The notes under the pieces are model-generated. The model was not told the DNA's origin, did not search any database, and saw only the letters and a list, made by a program, of their open reading frames with translations. The position numbers were made by a program, and so were the translations under genes. A stretch of DNA of 39,638 nucleotides from a virus: positions 1 to 39,638 of the IMG/VR virus record IMGVR_UViG_3300048925_000595; one strand, given 5' to 3'. This document shows positions 6,120 through 14,570 of this stretch, one piece after another. The stretch's first letter is position 1, and each line of letters begins with the position of its first letter.

Positions 6120-8368
6120 TGCAGACCAGCCGCTTCACTCCGCAGATTGAAACGCCCGAAGTCTGGGCGTTTCCCTGGAACAAACCACGCCAGGCTGTTT
6201 CTGGTCTGGAAAGACCGCTTACCCGTGATGAATACGATCAGGGGCAAGCTGTTTTAGTCAGAGTAAAAAACCTCTCTATCGACCTGCGGGAAATTTTCAC
6301 AGGTCGCCATGCATATCTGCTGAAAACGCAGGGCATTCACGCCGCCAATAAATACCTGATTTATACCCTTGGCCGCAGCATTCTTCCCCGTGTCGAAGCG
6401 GTCAATGCGGCTCACGCAATGAATGTTAAAGCCTCCATGAAGTTTATGTCTGAGGCGGACACCTATCACAGCCTGCCGAGTATGAGCGATAAACCGCTGC
6501 GGCGGTTCGCCCAGGACATTGCCGGACAACTCAAAGAAATCTATGAAGAACGTTGCGATCAGTTGCTTGCGCAGTACAACGGGGATAATTCGATTCTTTT
6601 TGAGCGTGATACCCAGTGCGAGCTGTACAGCGAAATCGCCGGTATGGCGCAGGCTTTCAATGTCACGCCGATGTACTGGACAAGATATTGCAAAGACAAA
6701 CTGGATGCCGTTTCCGCTATCGCTGCCATGTCACGCCTGGTTAATCCGGATTGGTGGTTACGCCAACTGAAAGGCCAGCGCACCCGTTGGCGTGAATCTT
6801 TGCTGATCGCCATCGGCAAAGTGAACCGTGATGCTTCCCCGTATGCCAGCAAGCAGGCTATCCGTGAAGTACGTGCGCACCGTCTGTCGAATCTCGACTA
6901 CCTGAAAAGCTGCGACCTGGAAAACATCGAAACCGGCGAGCGTTTCAGCCTGATCGACAAAGTGATGGCGAGTATTTCAAACCCTGAAATCCGCCGTATG
7001 GAGTTAATGAGCACGATCGCCGGCACTGAAAAATATGCTGCTGCGAATGGCGACGTTGGGATGTTCCTCACTATCACCACCCCGTCCAAATATCACCCGA
7101 CCCGCATGGTGGGTAAGGACGATAAAAAGCGCGTTCAGCGAAATCACGCCTGGGACAAAGAAGCCTATACCCCGAAAGATGCGCAGCGTTATCTGTGCGG
7201 GATCTGGAGCAAAATGCGCACCGCTTTCAAAGATAGTGGCCTGTCCGTTTACGGGATGCGCGTTGTAGAGCCTCACCACGACGCAACGCCACACTGGCAC
7301 ATGATGTTATTCACCAAGCCCGCCATGCGTCAGCGGGTGATCGATATCATGCGCAAATACGCCATGAAAGAAGACGGTGACGAACGCGGAGCGGCAAAGA
7401 ACCGCTTTGACTGTAAGCACCTGAATCGCGGCGGCGCGGCTGGTTATATCGCCAAATACATCGCAAAAAACATTGACGGTTACGCCTTGGAAGGCGAGCG
7501 CGACCACGAAACCGGCGAACTGCTCACAGACTCCGCTGCCGCTGTTACCGCATGGGCTGCCACCTGGCGGATCCCTCAATTTCATCCTATCGGCCTGCCG
7601 ACCATGGGTTCATACCGTGAGTGCCGTCGCATCCGTTCCATCAATCTGACGGAAACCTTTGATGAAGAAGTGGAAGCCGTTCGCGCTGCTGCTGATGCTG
7701 GTGATTTTATGGCGTACATATCAGCCCAGGGCGGCGCTAATGTCCCACGCGACGATCAGACTGTGCGTGTAGCTCGCCGCGTTGCTGAAGAGTTGAATGC
7801 CTACGATGAAGAAGTGAAAAAGGTTGTGGGCATTTTTGCGCCTCACCTCGGCGACTCCCGCGTTTATGAAACCCGTACAACTCAATGGCGCATCGTTTCT
7901 TCCGCCGTTGACGTTGAGGTTTTGACCTTAAAAAGCGCCTCCGGCGCGCCTCGGAGTCCTGTCAATAACTGTGGGTTAGGTGGAAAGAAACAGGCTGCAA
8001 ATAGGCGCGATAGCAAGGCTGGGAGCGACCTTACAACGTCTAATTCTGACAACCTGCGAGTTATTGACTGGACAGACACTGCCGCCGTGAGGGCGATTGT
8101 GGCGCGTATACGTGAAGAAACGCCGAAGGTAAGTAAATCACAGCGAAGTTTTGACCCGACTAAAGGCCGTGATGTTGCCCCATCGGCAAGATTGACGCCT
8201 GAAGAACGGGCGCGATTGCCTCAGATTGAACAGGAATTGCTTAAACACGATATCAAAGCTCAAAGATGGGAGCTGGAAGCATTAACCCGGGGAGCCAAAA
8301 TCAGTTTTGGTGATGTTGTGATCCATCATCCCCCTCTTATGGACTGGCAGGAATTTTATGACGACTAA
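6119..8368 (+). CDS. A: Replication initiation endonuclease gpA
   Basis: A 749-residue P2 A-type rolling-circle initiator that nicks the origin in cis and stays bound to the 5' end. The metal-binding HUH motif is visible as H392-W393-H394 in ATPHWHMMLF, and the paired catalytic tyrosines as Y443 and Y447 in GYIAKYIAKN, spaced as in P2 gpA. Its length is close to P2 gpA (761). The nick site lies inside the gene at 7939-7970. It is the last gene of the early operon, immediately after the 27-codon frame. Confidence 0.96.
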   Translation: MQTSRFTPQIETPEVWAFPWNKPRQAVSGLERPLTRDEYDQGQAVLVRVKNLSIDLREIFTGRHAYLLKTQGIHAANKYLIYTLGRSILPRVEAVNAAHAMNVKASMKFMSEADTYHSLPSMSDKPLRRFAQDIAGQLKEIYEERCDQLLAQYNGDNSILFERDTQCELYSEIAGMAQAFNVTPMYWTRYCKDKLDAVSAIAAMSRLVNPDWWLRQLKGQRTRWRESLLIAIGKVNRDASPYASKQAIREVRAHRLSNLDYLKSCDLENIETGERFSLIDKVMASISNPEIRRMELMSTIAGTEKYAAANGDVGMFLTITTPSKYHPTRMVGKDDKKRVQRNHAWDKEAYTPKDAQRYLCGIWSKMRTAFKDSGLSVYGMRVVEPHHDATPHWHMMLFTKPAMRQRVIDIMRKYAMKEDGDERGAAKNRFDCKHLNRGGAAGYIAKYIAKNIDGYALEGERDHETGELLTDSAAAVTAWAATWRIPQFHPIGLPTMGSYRECRRIRSINLTETFDEEVEAVRAAADAGDFMAYISAQGGANVPRDDQTVRVARRVAEELNAYDEEVKKVVGIFAPHLGDSRVYETRTTQWRIVSSAVDVEVLTLKSASGAPRSPVNNCGLGGKKQAANRRDSKAGSDLTTSNSDNLRVIDWTDTAAVRAIVARIREETPKVSKSQRSFDPTKGRDVAPSARLTPEERARLPQIEQELLKHDIKAQRWELEALTRGAKISFGDVVIHHPPLMDWQEFYDD
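7939..7970 (+). other. P2-type replication origin (gpA nick site) within A
   Basis: The segment GGCGCGCCTCGGAGTCCTGT agrees with the P2 origin sequence as I recall it, and like P2 lies inside A. It can form a small hairpin, CTCCG (7939-7943) with CGGAG (7952-7956), around GCGCGCCT. Coding constraint alone would not require a hairpin here. Confidence 0.85.
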
Positions 8369-8453
8369 AACTGTTGAAACATTCATCTAAGCTATTGGTT
8401 AAAAAGTAACATTCAGTTTTTATTGGAATTTGTTAAGAAATGATAATATTATA

Positions 8454-8469
8454 CTGTATAAATAAACAG
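8454..8469. promoter_or_regulatory. LexA box (SOS operator)
   Basis: CTGTATAAATAAACAG is a full CTGT-N8-ACAG LexA box with an AT-rich centre, flanked by TA and TG. It lies 16 bp before the 63-residue gene at 8486 and would cover the promoter. In 186 the SOS-controlled antirepressor gene tum occupies the same interval between A and cos. Confidence 0.88.
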
Positions 8470-8485
8470 TGCATTGGAGTGAGTA

Positions 8486-8677
8486 ATGGAATCCTCTCAT
8501 GAGCTAAAGATGGCTTTGATAAAAATCCGGCTTATGGCTGACATCACACAGTCAGCCCAGTGCAGAAATGACGAGTATGCGCTGGTGATGGAAATGATCT
8601 CTGACATGGCCGATAGCGTTCTGGATGAAGAAGACACGCCGTCAGTGCCATTCTCTGTTTACGACGATGAAGAATAG
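8486..8677 (+). CDS. SOS-controlled small acidic protein, candidate antirepressor
   Basis: A 63-residue acidic protein (MESSHELKMALIKIRLMADI at the start, many Asp and Glu near the end) placed directly behind a consensus LexA box, with GGAG before the ATG. In 186 the LexA-controlled gene between A and cos is tum, whose product inactivates CI and so induces the prophage. Position and SOS control suggest the same job, but this protein is much shorter than 186 Tum and I do not see clear sequence similarity, so function is inferred. Confidence 0.75.
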   Translation: MESSHELKMALIKIRLMADITQSAQCRNDEYALVMEMISDMADSVLDEEDTPSVPFSVYDDEE

Positions 8678-8813
8678 CCAGGAACGCGGGCGATCTCACT
8701 TTGATAGCTCTGCATGCAGTGAGTGCATGATTTTGCATTGTGATCGCCCTGCTCTTTTCTCCCCGCGACACCAGTGCTGGCGTGGATCACAGTGGATCAC
8801 GCAACTGCATTAA
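8667..8813 (+). CDS. 48-residue Cys/His-containing protein before cos
   Basis: A short frame starting inside the end of the preceding gene (8667) in another frame. It contains CSECMILHCDRP and RHQCWRGSQW: four Cys plus His residues that could bind zinc. It may be translationally coupled to the SOS-controlled gene. A longer start at 8625 exists but would overlap more. Low similarity evidence; included because of the cysteine pattern. Confidence 0.45.
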   Translation: MKNSQERGRSHFDSSACSECMILHCDRPALFSPRHQCWRGSQWITQLH

Positions 8814-8834
8814 AAGCGACCCATAAAGCGGGCA

Positions 8835-8853
8835 GGCGTGGCGGGGATAGCAT
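8835..8853 (+). other. cos site (19-base cohesive end)
   Basis: GGCGTGGCGGGGATAGCAT matches the 19-base cohesive end of phage 186 as I recall it (GGCGTGGCGGGGAAAGCAT) except at one base, and the P2 end at most positions. It lies between A and Q, where terminase (P and M) cuts in P2-like phages. The virion chromosome therefore begins here, with the 9049-10767 cassette as its first genes. Confidence 0.9.
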
Positions 8854-8985
8854 TGCGCGCAGTAACAATTGATCATTGAGGCAGGAGTATAAGTGAATGA
8901 AATGCATTTTTTCATATCTCGACAATTGTGCCTTTGCCTATTGAACAAATTCTCACTAAATCATGCGAATTGGCATTAAAGGCTC

Positions 8986-9013
8986 TTGCAAAGCAAGTCT
9001 TTTTTGCTAATCT
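8986..9013 (+). promoter_or_regulatory. Candidate promoter of the TIGR04255 cassette
   Basis: TTGCAA (8986-8991) and TAATCT (9008-9013) are separated by 16 bp and lie 35 bp before the first cassette gene. The same stretch also holds CTTGC-AAA-GCAAG followed by TCTTTTTT, which could act as a terminator for early transcription. Both readings are possible. The remaining interval after cos (8854-8985) shows no gene. Confidence 0.4.
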
Positions 9014-9048
9014 AACTCTAAATTAACGGTTCAATTAAGGGATTATTC

Positions 9049-9795
9049 ATGAGTCAAGCTTTGCCTTCAAGGCTTCATAAAGAGCCTCTTATAAACGTTT
9101 TATTTGAAATGCGTTTTGAGGCAGGCTTGCCCTTGTCAAATATACTACCTGGCATTCTATACATTACATTAGGATGCTCAGATATTGTAAAAACTCCTCA
9201 TGCAGAACTGCCAGAGTTTGTAAGAAATAGCGATCCTAATTTAGCATATGCACCTTTATTATATTTAACATGGGATAACTATGAGATTCATATTAGCGAC
9301 CGTTCTGTTCTGCTCGCTTGTAAGCTTCCATATAAAGGTTGGACTCAATTCAAAGGGAAAATACTTGAACTCCTTGAGAAAATAAATGAAGCTAGTGTAG
9401 CCCAAGGTGTTGAGCGATATTCACTTAAGTACGTTGATCTAATTAAGCCTAGTGATGATGTGAATATATCATCACTCTTAAACATAAACGTAGTGATGGG
9501 TGGTAATGATTTCAACCTTTCTTCACTCCAGCTTAGGGCTGAGAGGAATGAAGGTGATACCATAATTATTATGCAATTATTAGGACAAGCCACTGCATAC
9601 TTATCTGACAATAGTGAGAGGTCAGGTCTTCTGATCGATATTGATTGTATTAATAATTTAAATAATCCCAAATTACCTACAATAATGCCAAGTTTTTCAG
9701 CATCAATTGATAAACTTCATACGGTCAATAAAAAGGCTTTTTTTAGCCTCTTAACATTGCAAGGCACTGAGTATTTGGAGCCGTCTTATGAGTGA
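9049..9795 (+). CDS. TIGR04255-family protein
   Basis: A 248-residue protein resembling the TIGR04255 family, scattered through bacteria and of unknown function. Visible family traits: the start LHKEPLINVLFEMRF, the central VERYSLKYVDLI (about residues 121-132) and the C-terminal LHTVNKKAFFSLLT segment. No membrane helix or catalytic motif is apparent. It is the first gene of an AT-rich three-gene operon inserted between cos and Q, and its end overlaps the next gene by 8 bases. Position among known cargo sites of P2-like phages suggests a phage-competition role, which is inference. Confidence 0.75.
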   Translation: MSQALPSRLHKEPLINVLFEMRFEAGLPLSNILPGILYITLGCSDIVKTPHAELPEFVRNSDPNLAYAPLLYLTWDNYEIHISDRSVLLACKLPYKGWTQFKGKILELLEKINEASVAQGVERYSLKYVDLIKPSDDVNISSLLNINVVMGGNDFNLSSLQLRAERNEGDTIIIMQLLGQATAYLSDNSERSGLLIDIDCINNLNNPKLPTIMPSFSASIDKLHTVNKKAFFSLLTLQGTEYLEPSYE

Positions 9796-10312
9796 TATGG
9801 TAATTATCAGTAACAACACAGTTTCATCTATGAGAATTTCTTCTGCTACTCAAAAAAATGAGGATGCTAAGCTAATTACAAAAAATTTAGGAAGCTTACC
9901 TTCTTACTCTTTAAAGAAAAATAATATGGCCTCCGCATCTCAATCATACGCTGCAACCGTACATTATAACTTTGCTTTGTCAAAAGTTGATGGATTTACA
10001 GATTTATCAGTAGGATGGGATGGTTTTGATGCTAACCCACCAACTCTACAAGCAATTCACGATGCTAAGTTTTTTATAGATAATAATATTAGAAAGTTAG
10101 GTTTGGTTATGCCCATAATCCGAGCTATTACGGATGGTGAAATTAATTTATTCTGGGATTTAAGAGACATAATTTTAGATGTTGCAATATTTGGAGACGG
10201 GAACTTCTCATACTACTCTAATTTAAAAAAATTAAATGAGGAGAATTACGACGACTTACCTATAAATGAATCTCTCCCGTATGAGTATATTGAAATGTTA
10301 AAAGTGAAATAG
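9788..10312 (+). CDS. Unknown protein with GWDGFDANPP motif (cassette gene 2)
   Basis: A 174-residue protein overlapping its upstream neighbour by 8 bases. The N-terminal 60 residues are polar and low-complexity. The middle has LSVGWDGFDANPPTLQAI (about 77-94), then a segment with PIIRAITDGEINLFWDL. A W-D-G-(Y/F) followed by A-x-x-P pattern is, to my recollection, frequent in proteins encoded beside TIGR04255 genes. No enzyme family is recognised. Co-encoding suggests a partner of the first protein. Confidence 0.7.
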   Translation: MSDMVIISNNTVSSMRISSATQKNEDAKLITKNLGSLPSYSLKKNNMASASQSYAATVHYNFALSKVDGFTDLSVGWDGFDANPPTLQAIHDAKFFIDNNIRKLGLVMPIIRAITDGEINLFWDLRDIILDVAIFGDGNFSYYSNLKKLNEENYDDLPINESLPYEYIEMLKVK

Positions 10313-10314
10313 GT

Positions 10315-10767
10315 ATGGATGAAGAAAAAATTGTCATTGACGATAATGATGAATTGCTTCGATTACTTTTTTCTTCGGAGCACTTTGACAACGGAATAAT
10401 TAAAGATCAAGGAATACCAACACAAGATCTACAAAAAAGGGGCTATAGTTTAGATTTAAAAAAAATAGCCTCAAAAGCAGTGCTGGAACAAAGAGCTTCC
10501 ACTCAGTCTTCAAAGGCTAAAAGCCCAGAAGATAGAAAGGATGCATATATATCTTATCTATTAAAAGGTGATGCAATACAAGCTACTGACCCTGATGGCA
10601 CATCATTATTCAAAGTACTGCACTCACCTATTGATGATAACCCAGCACACACTTCGTTGCTTTGCATAGAAAGCGAACAGACAAAATCTTATTATGTAAT
10701 GGCAAGAAATAAATTAAGGCCTTTATTATTAAGAAAAATCATTAGCATTAAAGATTTCCTTTCTTAA
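10315..10767 (+). CDS. Unknown protein (cassette gene 3)
   Basis: A 150-residue protein starting 2 bases after the second cassette gene. It opens with an acidic stretch and the segment DELLRLLFSSEHFDNGIIKDQG, and later has SYYVMARNKLRPLLLRK. It is soluble-looking, with no recognised catalytic motif. Its stop overlaps the stop of the convergent portal gene Q by 4 bases at CTTAAG, so the insertion is exactly fitted to the phage backbone. Confidence 0.68.
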   Translation: MDEEKIVIDDNDELLRLLFSSEHFDNGIIKDQGIPTQDLQKRGYSLDLKKIASKAVLEQRASTQSSKAKSPEDRKDAYISYLLKGDAIQATDPDGTSLFKVLHSPIDDNPAHTSLLCIESEQTKSYYVMARNKLRPLLLRKIISIKDFLS

Positions 10768-11780
10768 GCTAGGGCATAAGCTAAAAACTCCACAATATAA
10801 ACTGATGTCCAAGTATTCACCTCCTTCATCCTCTCCTGCAGCGGCGTCAGTTCGTTCCTAACGAACACCTGCGCCGCCTTCTCCACATCCCCAAATCCAC
10901 CCGCATTATCAGGGATAATCCCCATCATCTGCGGTGGCACACGGTGCGCGCTTAACAGGTCATCACGGCTGGATTTTTTGATATTGAAGAAATCATCCTT
11001 AGTGGCGACTTCACTCAGCGGCAGAATCTGGATGCCGTCTTTTTTGCCGTTCGGCGCGTACATGAACAGGTTGCGGAAGTTGCCCAGGCCTTTTGTGTCT
11101 CGCATCGCCTTACGCATGGAGTCAATATCACTGCTGCTCTGCGCTGCGTCGGTCATATACAGGATGTAACCTGCATGAGCGCCGTTCTGATAATACTTGC
11201 GGCGAAACAGTGTCGCTGCTTCGTTTAGCCAGGCAGAGTTAAGAGCGCTCAGGTATTCCGGCAAGCCATAAATCTCCTGGTTAATGTCCGGTTCGATCAG
11301 ATGGAAGATGCTACCTGCTGCGAATTGATGCGGCTCTTTCCAGCCCTGCACAAACCAGTACGTCCCCTCTTCTACTCCGCGACGCACATATTTAGCTGGC
11401 ACGGTCTCAAATCGCAGCGGTTCGCCGAGCTGGTTGCGGATCAGTTCCAGGTACGCATTCCCGAACACCAGATAGTCCAGCACGAATTTGCTGAACTCCT
11501 GCTGGCTCAACAACGGATGCGGGATAAACGTCGAGGCCAAAATATTCCGCTTCACGTAAATAGGTGAGCTGTGGTGAACTGCGGCGCGCAGGCTACGAGC
11601 AAGGCCGTCGAAACTGACCGGTGGCTCATACCAGCGGCCGTTACCGGTGCATTCGATGTAATCCAGAATCTCTCGGCGGTCTAACACCGGCGTAGGGTCA
11701 CCAAAGCTGAACATCTCTGCGCCCTGCTGGTTTTCTGCGGTGGTGGTCTGCGTGGCTTTACGGTATTTGCGCTTGCTCAT
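10764..11780 (-). CDS. Q: Portal protein gpQ
   Basis: A 338-residue P2 Q-type portal, the ring through which DNA enters and leaves the head. It opens with a basic start and FSFGDPTPVLDRREILDYIE, and has the family segments NAYLELIRN and PPQMMGIIPDNAGGFGDVEK. It is transcribed leftward together with P from the divergent late promoter region near 13600, as in P2. Length is as in P2 (344). Confidence 0.97.
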   Translation of the reverse strand: MSKRKYRKATQTTTAENQQGAEMFSFGDPTPVLDRREILDYIECTGNGRWYEPPVSFDGLARSLRAAVHHSSPIYVKRNILASTFIPHPLLSQQEFSKFVLDYLVFGNAYLELIRNQLGEPLRFETVPAKYVRRGVEEGTYWFVQGWKEPHQFAAGSIFHLIEPDINQEIYGLPEYLSALNSAWLNEAATLFRRKYYQNGAHAGYILYMTDAAQSSSDIDSMRKAMRDTKGLGNFRNLFMYAPNGKKDGIQILPLSEVATKDDFFNIKKSSRDDLLSAHRVPPQMMGIIPDNAGGFGDVEKAAQVFVRNELTPLQERMKEVNTWTSVYIVEFLAYALA

Positions 11781-13544
11781 TTAGTAGAACTCCAAAATGT
11801 TCGGGCTTTGTCCGCCATTGGCGGCGGTCAGCGGTTCGTTTAACAGGGCGTGCATGATTGCCCACGCGACGTCGGCGTGGCTGGCCTCTTCACTGCGGCT
11901 GGCTTCGTAGGTTGAACGGTTGCCGCTAGCGGTCATCGTTTTGCGGATAGCCATAAACGATGCGGTGATATCGGTATGGCCAGTGTCATATTCCAGACGA
12001 CCGGAGCTGATGGTGTCTTTTGCTTTAAGTACCAGCGCGGTTTTCACCTCGGGGCTATATCGGATCTCACGCGCAGCCGGAAAGAACTGCTGCACAAGCT
12101 GGAATACACCCTGCCCGATGCCAGTCGCATCGATGCCGATGTACTCCACCGCATAACGATTGGTGAGTTCCTCGATGCTTCTGGCCTGCGCGGCAAAATC
12201 CATGCCTTTCCACTGGTGACGCTCGAGCACCCGGAACTTGCCGCCGGAAACTACCGGCGGCGCGATGACCGCGCAGCCTGCGCTGTCGCCGGTATGTGAC
12301 GGGTCATAACCAATCCACACAGGACGATAGGCAAATGGCCGTTTCAGGTACGGGTCGAAGTCTTCCCACTCGTCCAGACTGTCCACCATGCAGCCCTGCA
12401 ACTCGGCGAACGGGAACACAGATGCCTGATCGTCCACGAACTCACACATCAGCAGGTTTTCATATTCGGCGGGGCTGTATTCCAGTTGCAGTTGTTCCAG
12501 ATCGAACAGGTTACAGCCACCAGACAGCGCATCTTCAACCGTCACAATCTGCCGCCACTGGCCGTCATCGCACAGCACGCCTTTCGACAGGTGGGAGTGC
12601 GTCAGATCCAGGTCAATCCTGTCGGATTTATTGCGGCGGCCTTTGTTGAACAGTTCGCCCGACCAGAATGGATAGGCACTGTGTGCCAGGCTGGACGGCG
12701 TTGAGAAGTAGGTGCTTCGCCATTTCTTATGCAGCGACATACCGGATGCGACTTTACGCAGCTCCTGAAACTTGGGGATCCAGAAGTATTCGTCCAGGTA
12801 CAGATTGCCGGTGTAGCTCTGCGCGGTGCGGACGTTGGTGCCGAGGAAAATCAGCCGTGCACCGTTCGGCAGCACAATCGGGTCGCCTTTTAAATCGACA
12901 TCCACCTGCCTCGCAAAGTCGATGATGTAGTTTTTAAAGACGTGCGCCTGCGCCTTACTGGCTGACAGGAAAATCTGATTACGGCCGGTGGTCAGCGCAT
13001 CAATCAAAGCTTCCCGGGCAAAGTAGAAGGTTGCGCCAATCTGGCGGGACTTGAGGATGTTGCGGATACGGTGCTGAAGCCCTGCCTGATGCCATCCACG
13101 CTGATACTCAAACGACGTTTCAATGAAGATGTCGCCGAGTTTCTCAATGGCCTCATCACTGAAAACATTCTTATCGGCTACCTTTCGTTCGCCCTTGTTA
13201 CGGTTAGCGACGTTCGGGTTTAAATCAGCCTCGCTGCCGGTCTGGTTGTAACGGTTTACCCGTGCCAGGCGTTCAATCTGTCGGCCTAACAGGTCGATCT
13301 CTTTGTAGTCCTTCCCCTCCTTCACATCTTTCATGACGAGTTGGATCAGCCGCGCTTCCATGCTGGTTTCCACGCGGGAAATGGGCGCAATGGCCTCCCA
13401 CTGATCGCGAGTTTTCCAGCTCTGCACGGTCGGCGTTTTTTGGCTCAGCATCTCCCCGATTTGCCGCACAGAAAATCCCTGCCAGTAAAGCAGTGCCGCC
13501 TGTCGGCGCGGGTCGCTGATGATGGTGGAGTTTGAAATATTCAT
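11781..13544 (-). CDS. P: Terminase large ATPase subunit gpP
   Basis: A 587-residue P2 P-type terminase ATPase that powers DNA packaging. An N-terminal helix-turn-helix like region (FSVRQIGEMLSQKTPTVQSW) is followed by the ATPase domain with a Walker A-like segment (SRQIGATFYFAREA) and Walker B-like LYLDEYFW, and a C-terminal nuclease-like part (WIGYDPSHTGDSAG). Length agrees with P2 P (590). Its stop is immediately followed by the Q start. Confidence 0.97.
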   Translation of the reverse strand: MNISNSTIISDPRRQAALLYWQGFSVRQIGEMLSQKTPTVQSWKTRDQWEAIAPISRVETSMEARLIQLVMKDVKEGKDYKEIDLLGRQIERLARVNRYNQTGSEADLNPNVANRNKGERKVADKNVFSDEAIEKLGDIFIETSFEYQRGWHQAGLQHRIRNILKSRQIGATFYFAREALIDALTTGRNQIFLSASKAQAHVFKNYIIDFARQVDVDLKGDPIVLPNGARLIFLGTNVRTAQSYTGNLYLDEYFWIPKFQELRKVASGMSLHKKWRSTYFSTPSSLAHSAYPFWSGELFNKGRRNKSDRIDLDLTHSHLSKGVLCDDGQWRQIVTVEDALSGGCNLFDLEQLQLEYSPAEYENLLMCEFVDDQASVFPFAELQGCMVDSLDEWEDFDPYLKRPFAYRPVWIGYDPSHTGDSAGCAVIAPPVVSGGKFRVLERHQWKGMDFAAQARSIEELTNRYAVEYIGIDATGIGQGVFQLVQQFFPAAREIRYSPEVKTALVLKAKDTISSGRLEYDTGHTDITASFMAIRKTMTASGNRSTYEASRSEEASHADVAWAIMHALLNEPLTAANGGQSPNILEFY

Positions 13545-13588
13545 GCCGCCACGTTACCGGCCAGACAGCCGTTTTTCGCGCTGCCCAC

Positions 13589-13609
13589 GTTGTGCCATCG
13601 GGCAACAAC
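13589..13609 (+). promoter_or_regulatory. Probable Ogr-dependent late control site, P/O divergent region
   Basis: Begins with GTTGTGCCA and ends with CAACAAC, an imperfect dyad. It lies in the 142-bp interval between the divergent P and O genes. The same 9-mer appears upstream of V (20714) and FI (28126), the late operon starts in P2, so it is the likely site for the Ogr activator. Two late promoters, one each way, are expected here. Confidence 0.65.
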
Positions 13610-13686
13610 CCGCATCGGCTGGCGGCCTGCGGCGACTCTCTGGAAACTAACTCCCGTTCTCAACACTCATTACCGGAGTCAGTTAC

Positions 13687-14535
13687 ATGGCAAAGAAAGT
13701 ATCGAAATGGTTCCGCATCGGGGTCGAAGGTGACACCTGCGATGGCCGCGAAATTGATGCTAACGACATCAAACAAATGGCGGAGACATACAGCGCGAAA
13801 GCCTACGGTGCCCGCGTCAATCTGGAGCACATCAAAGGCGTTTTACCGACCAGTGATTTCCGCCGTTATGGCGACGTGATCCAGCTTAAAGCCGAACAAA
13901 TTGATGACGCGGCTGAACCGCTGCTGCATGACAAATGGGCGCTGTACGCAATGATCAGCCCGACCGCGGATTTAACGCAGATGGTCGGCGACGGACAGAA
14001 GGTTTACACCTCGATGGAGATCAAACGTAACTTCGCCAACTCCAATAAATCCTACCTGGTCGGTCTGGCCGTCACCGATGACCCCGCAAGCCTCGGCACT
14101 GAAATGCTGGAGTTCAGCCGCACAGCCAAACAGAACCCGCTCGCCGGTCGTAAATCCGATCCTGACAGCCTTTTCACGGTTGCCACCGAAGCACTGATTG
14201 AGTTTGAAGATGCACCGGAAACTGCCCCTTCTCTTTTCGCGCTGGTGAAACAAAAGCTTTCACGTAAGCAGGCGTCAGACGATGCCCGCCTGGCCGATGT
14301 TCACGAAGCCGTAAGCGAGGTCGCTCAATACGCTCAGACCGGACTGGATAAGCATGAAAACAGCCTGACCGACCTGCTGAGCCGCGTCGATACCCTGGAA
14401 AAATCCACCGCTGCCGAACATGAAGCTCTCAGTGAATTGAAAGGCAAGCTTGCGCAGACACCGGCGCAGATCTTTAACCAGCGCCCGCACGCAACCGGCG
14501 GCACAGGCGCTGACGAGACAGTGACCGACTGCTGA
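13687..14535 (+). CDS. O: Capsid scaffold and maturation protease gpO
   Basis: A 282-residue P2 O-type protein that scaffolds procapsid assembly and cleaves itself and the capsid protein. The serine protease triad reported for P2 (Asp19, His48, Ser107) is matched by D19 in TCDGREID, H48 in VNLEHIKG and S109 in VYTSMEIK. The C-terminal third (about 195-255) is a helical, coiled-coil scaffold region. First gene of the rightward O-N-M-L block. Confidence 0.96.
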   Translation: MAKKVSKWFRIGVEGDTCDGREIDANDIKQMAETYSAKAYGARVNLEHIKGVLPTSDFRRYGDVIQLKAEQIDDAAEPLLHDKWALYAMISPTADLTQMVGDGQKVYTSMEIKRNFANSNKSYLVGLAVTDDPASLGTEMLEFSRTAKQNPLAGRKSDPDSLFTVATEALIEFEDAPETAPSLFALVKQKLSRKQASDDARLADVHEAVSEVAQYAQTGLDKHENSLTDLLSRVDTLEKSTAAEHEALSELKGKLAQTPAQIFNQRPHATGGTGADETVTDC

Positions 14536-14570
14536 TCCGACACATTTAATTCACCCTCAGGAAATAAGTC

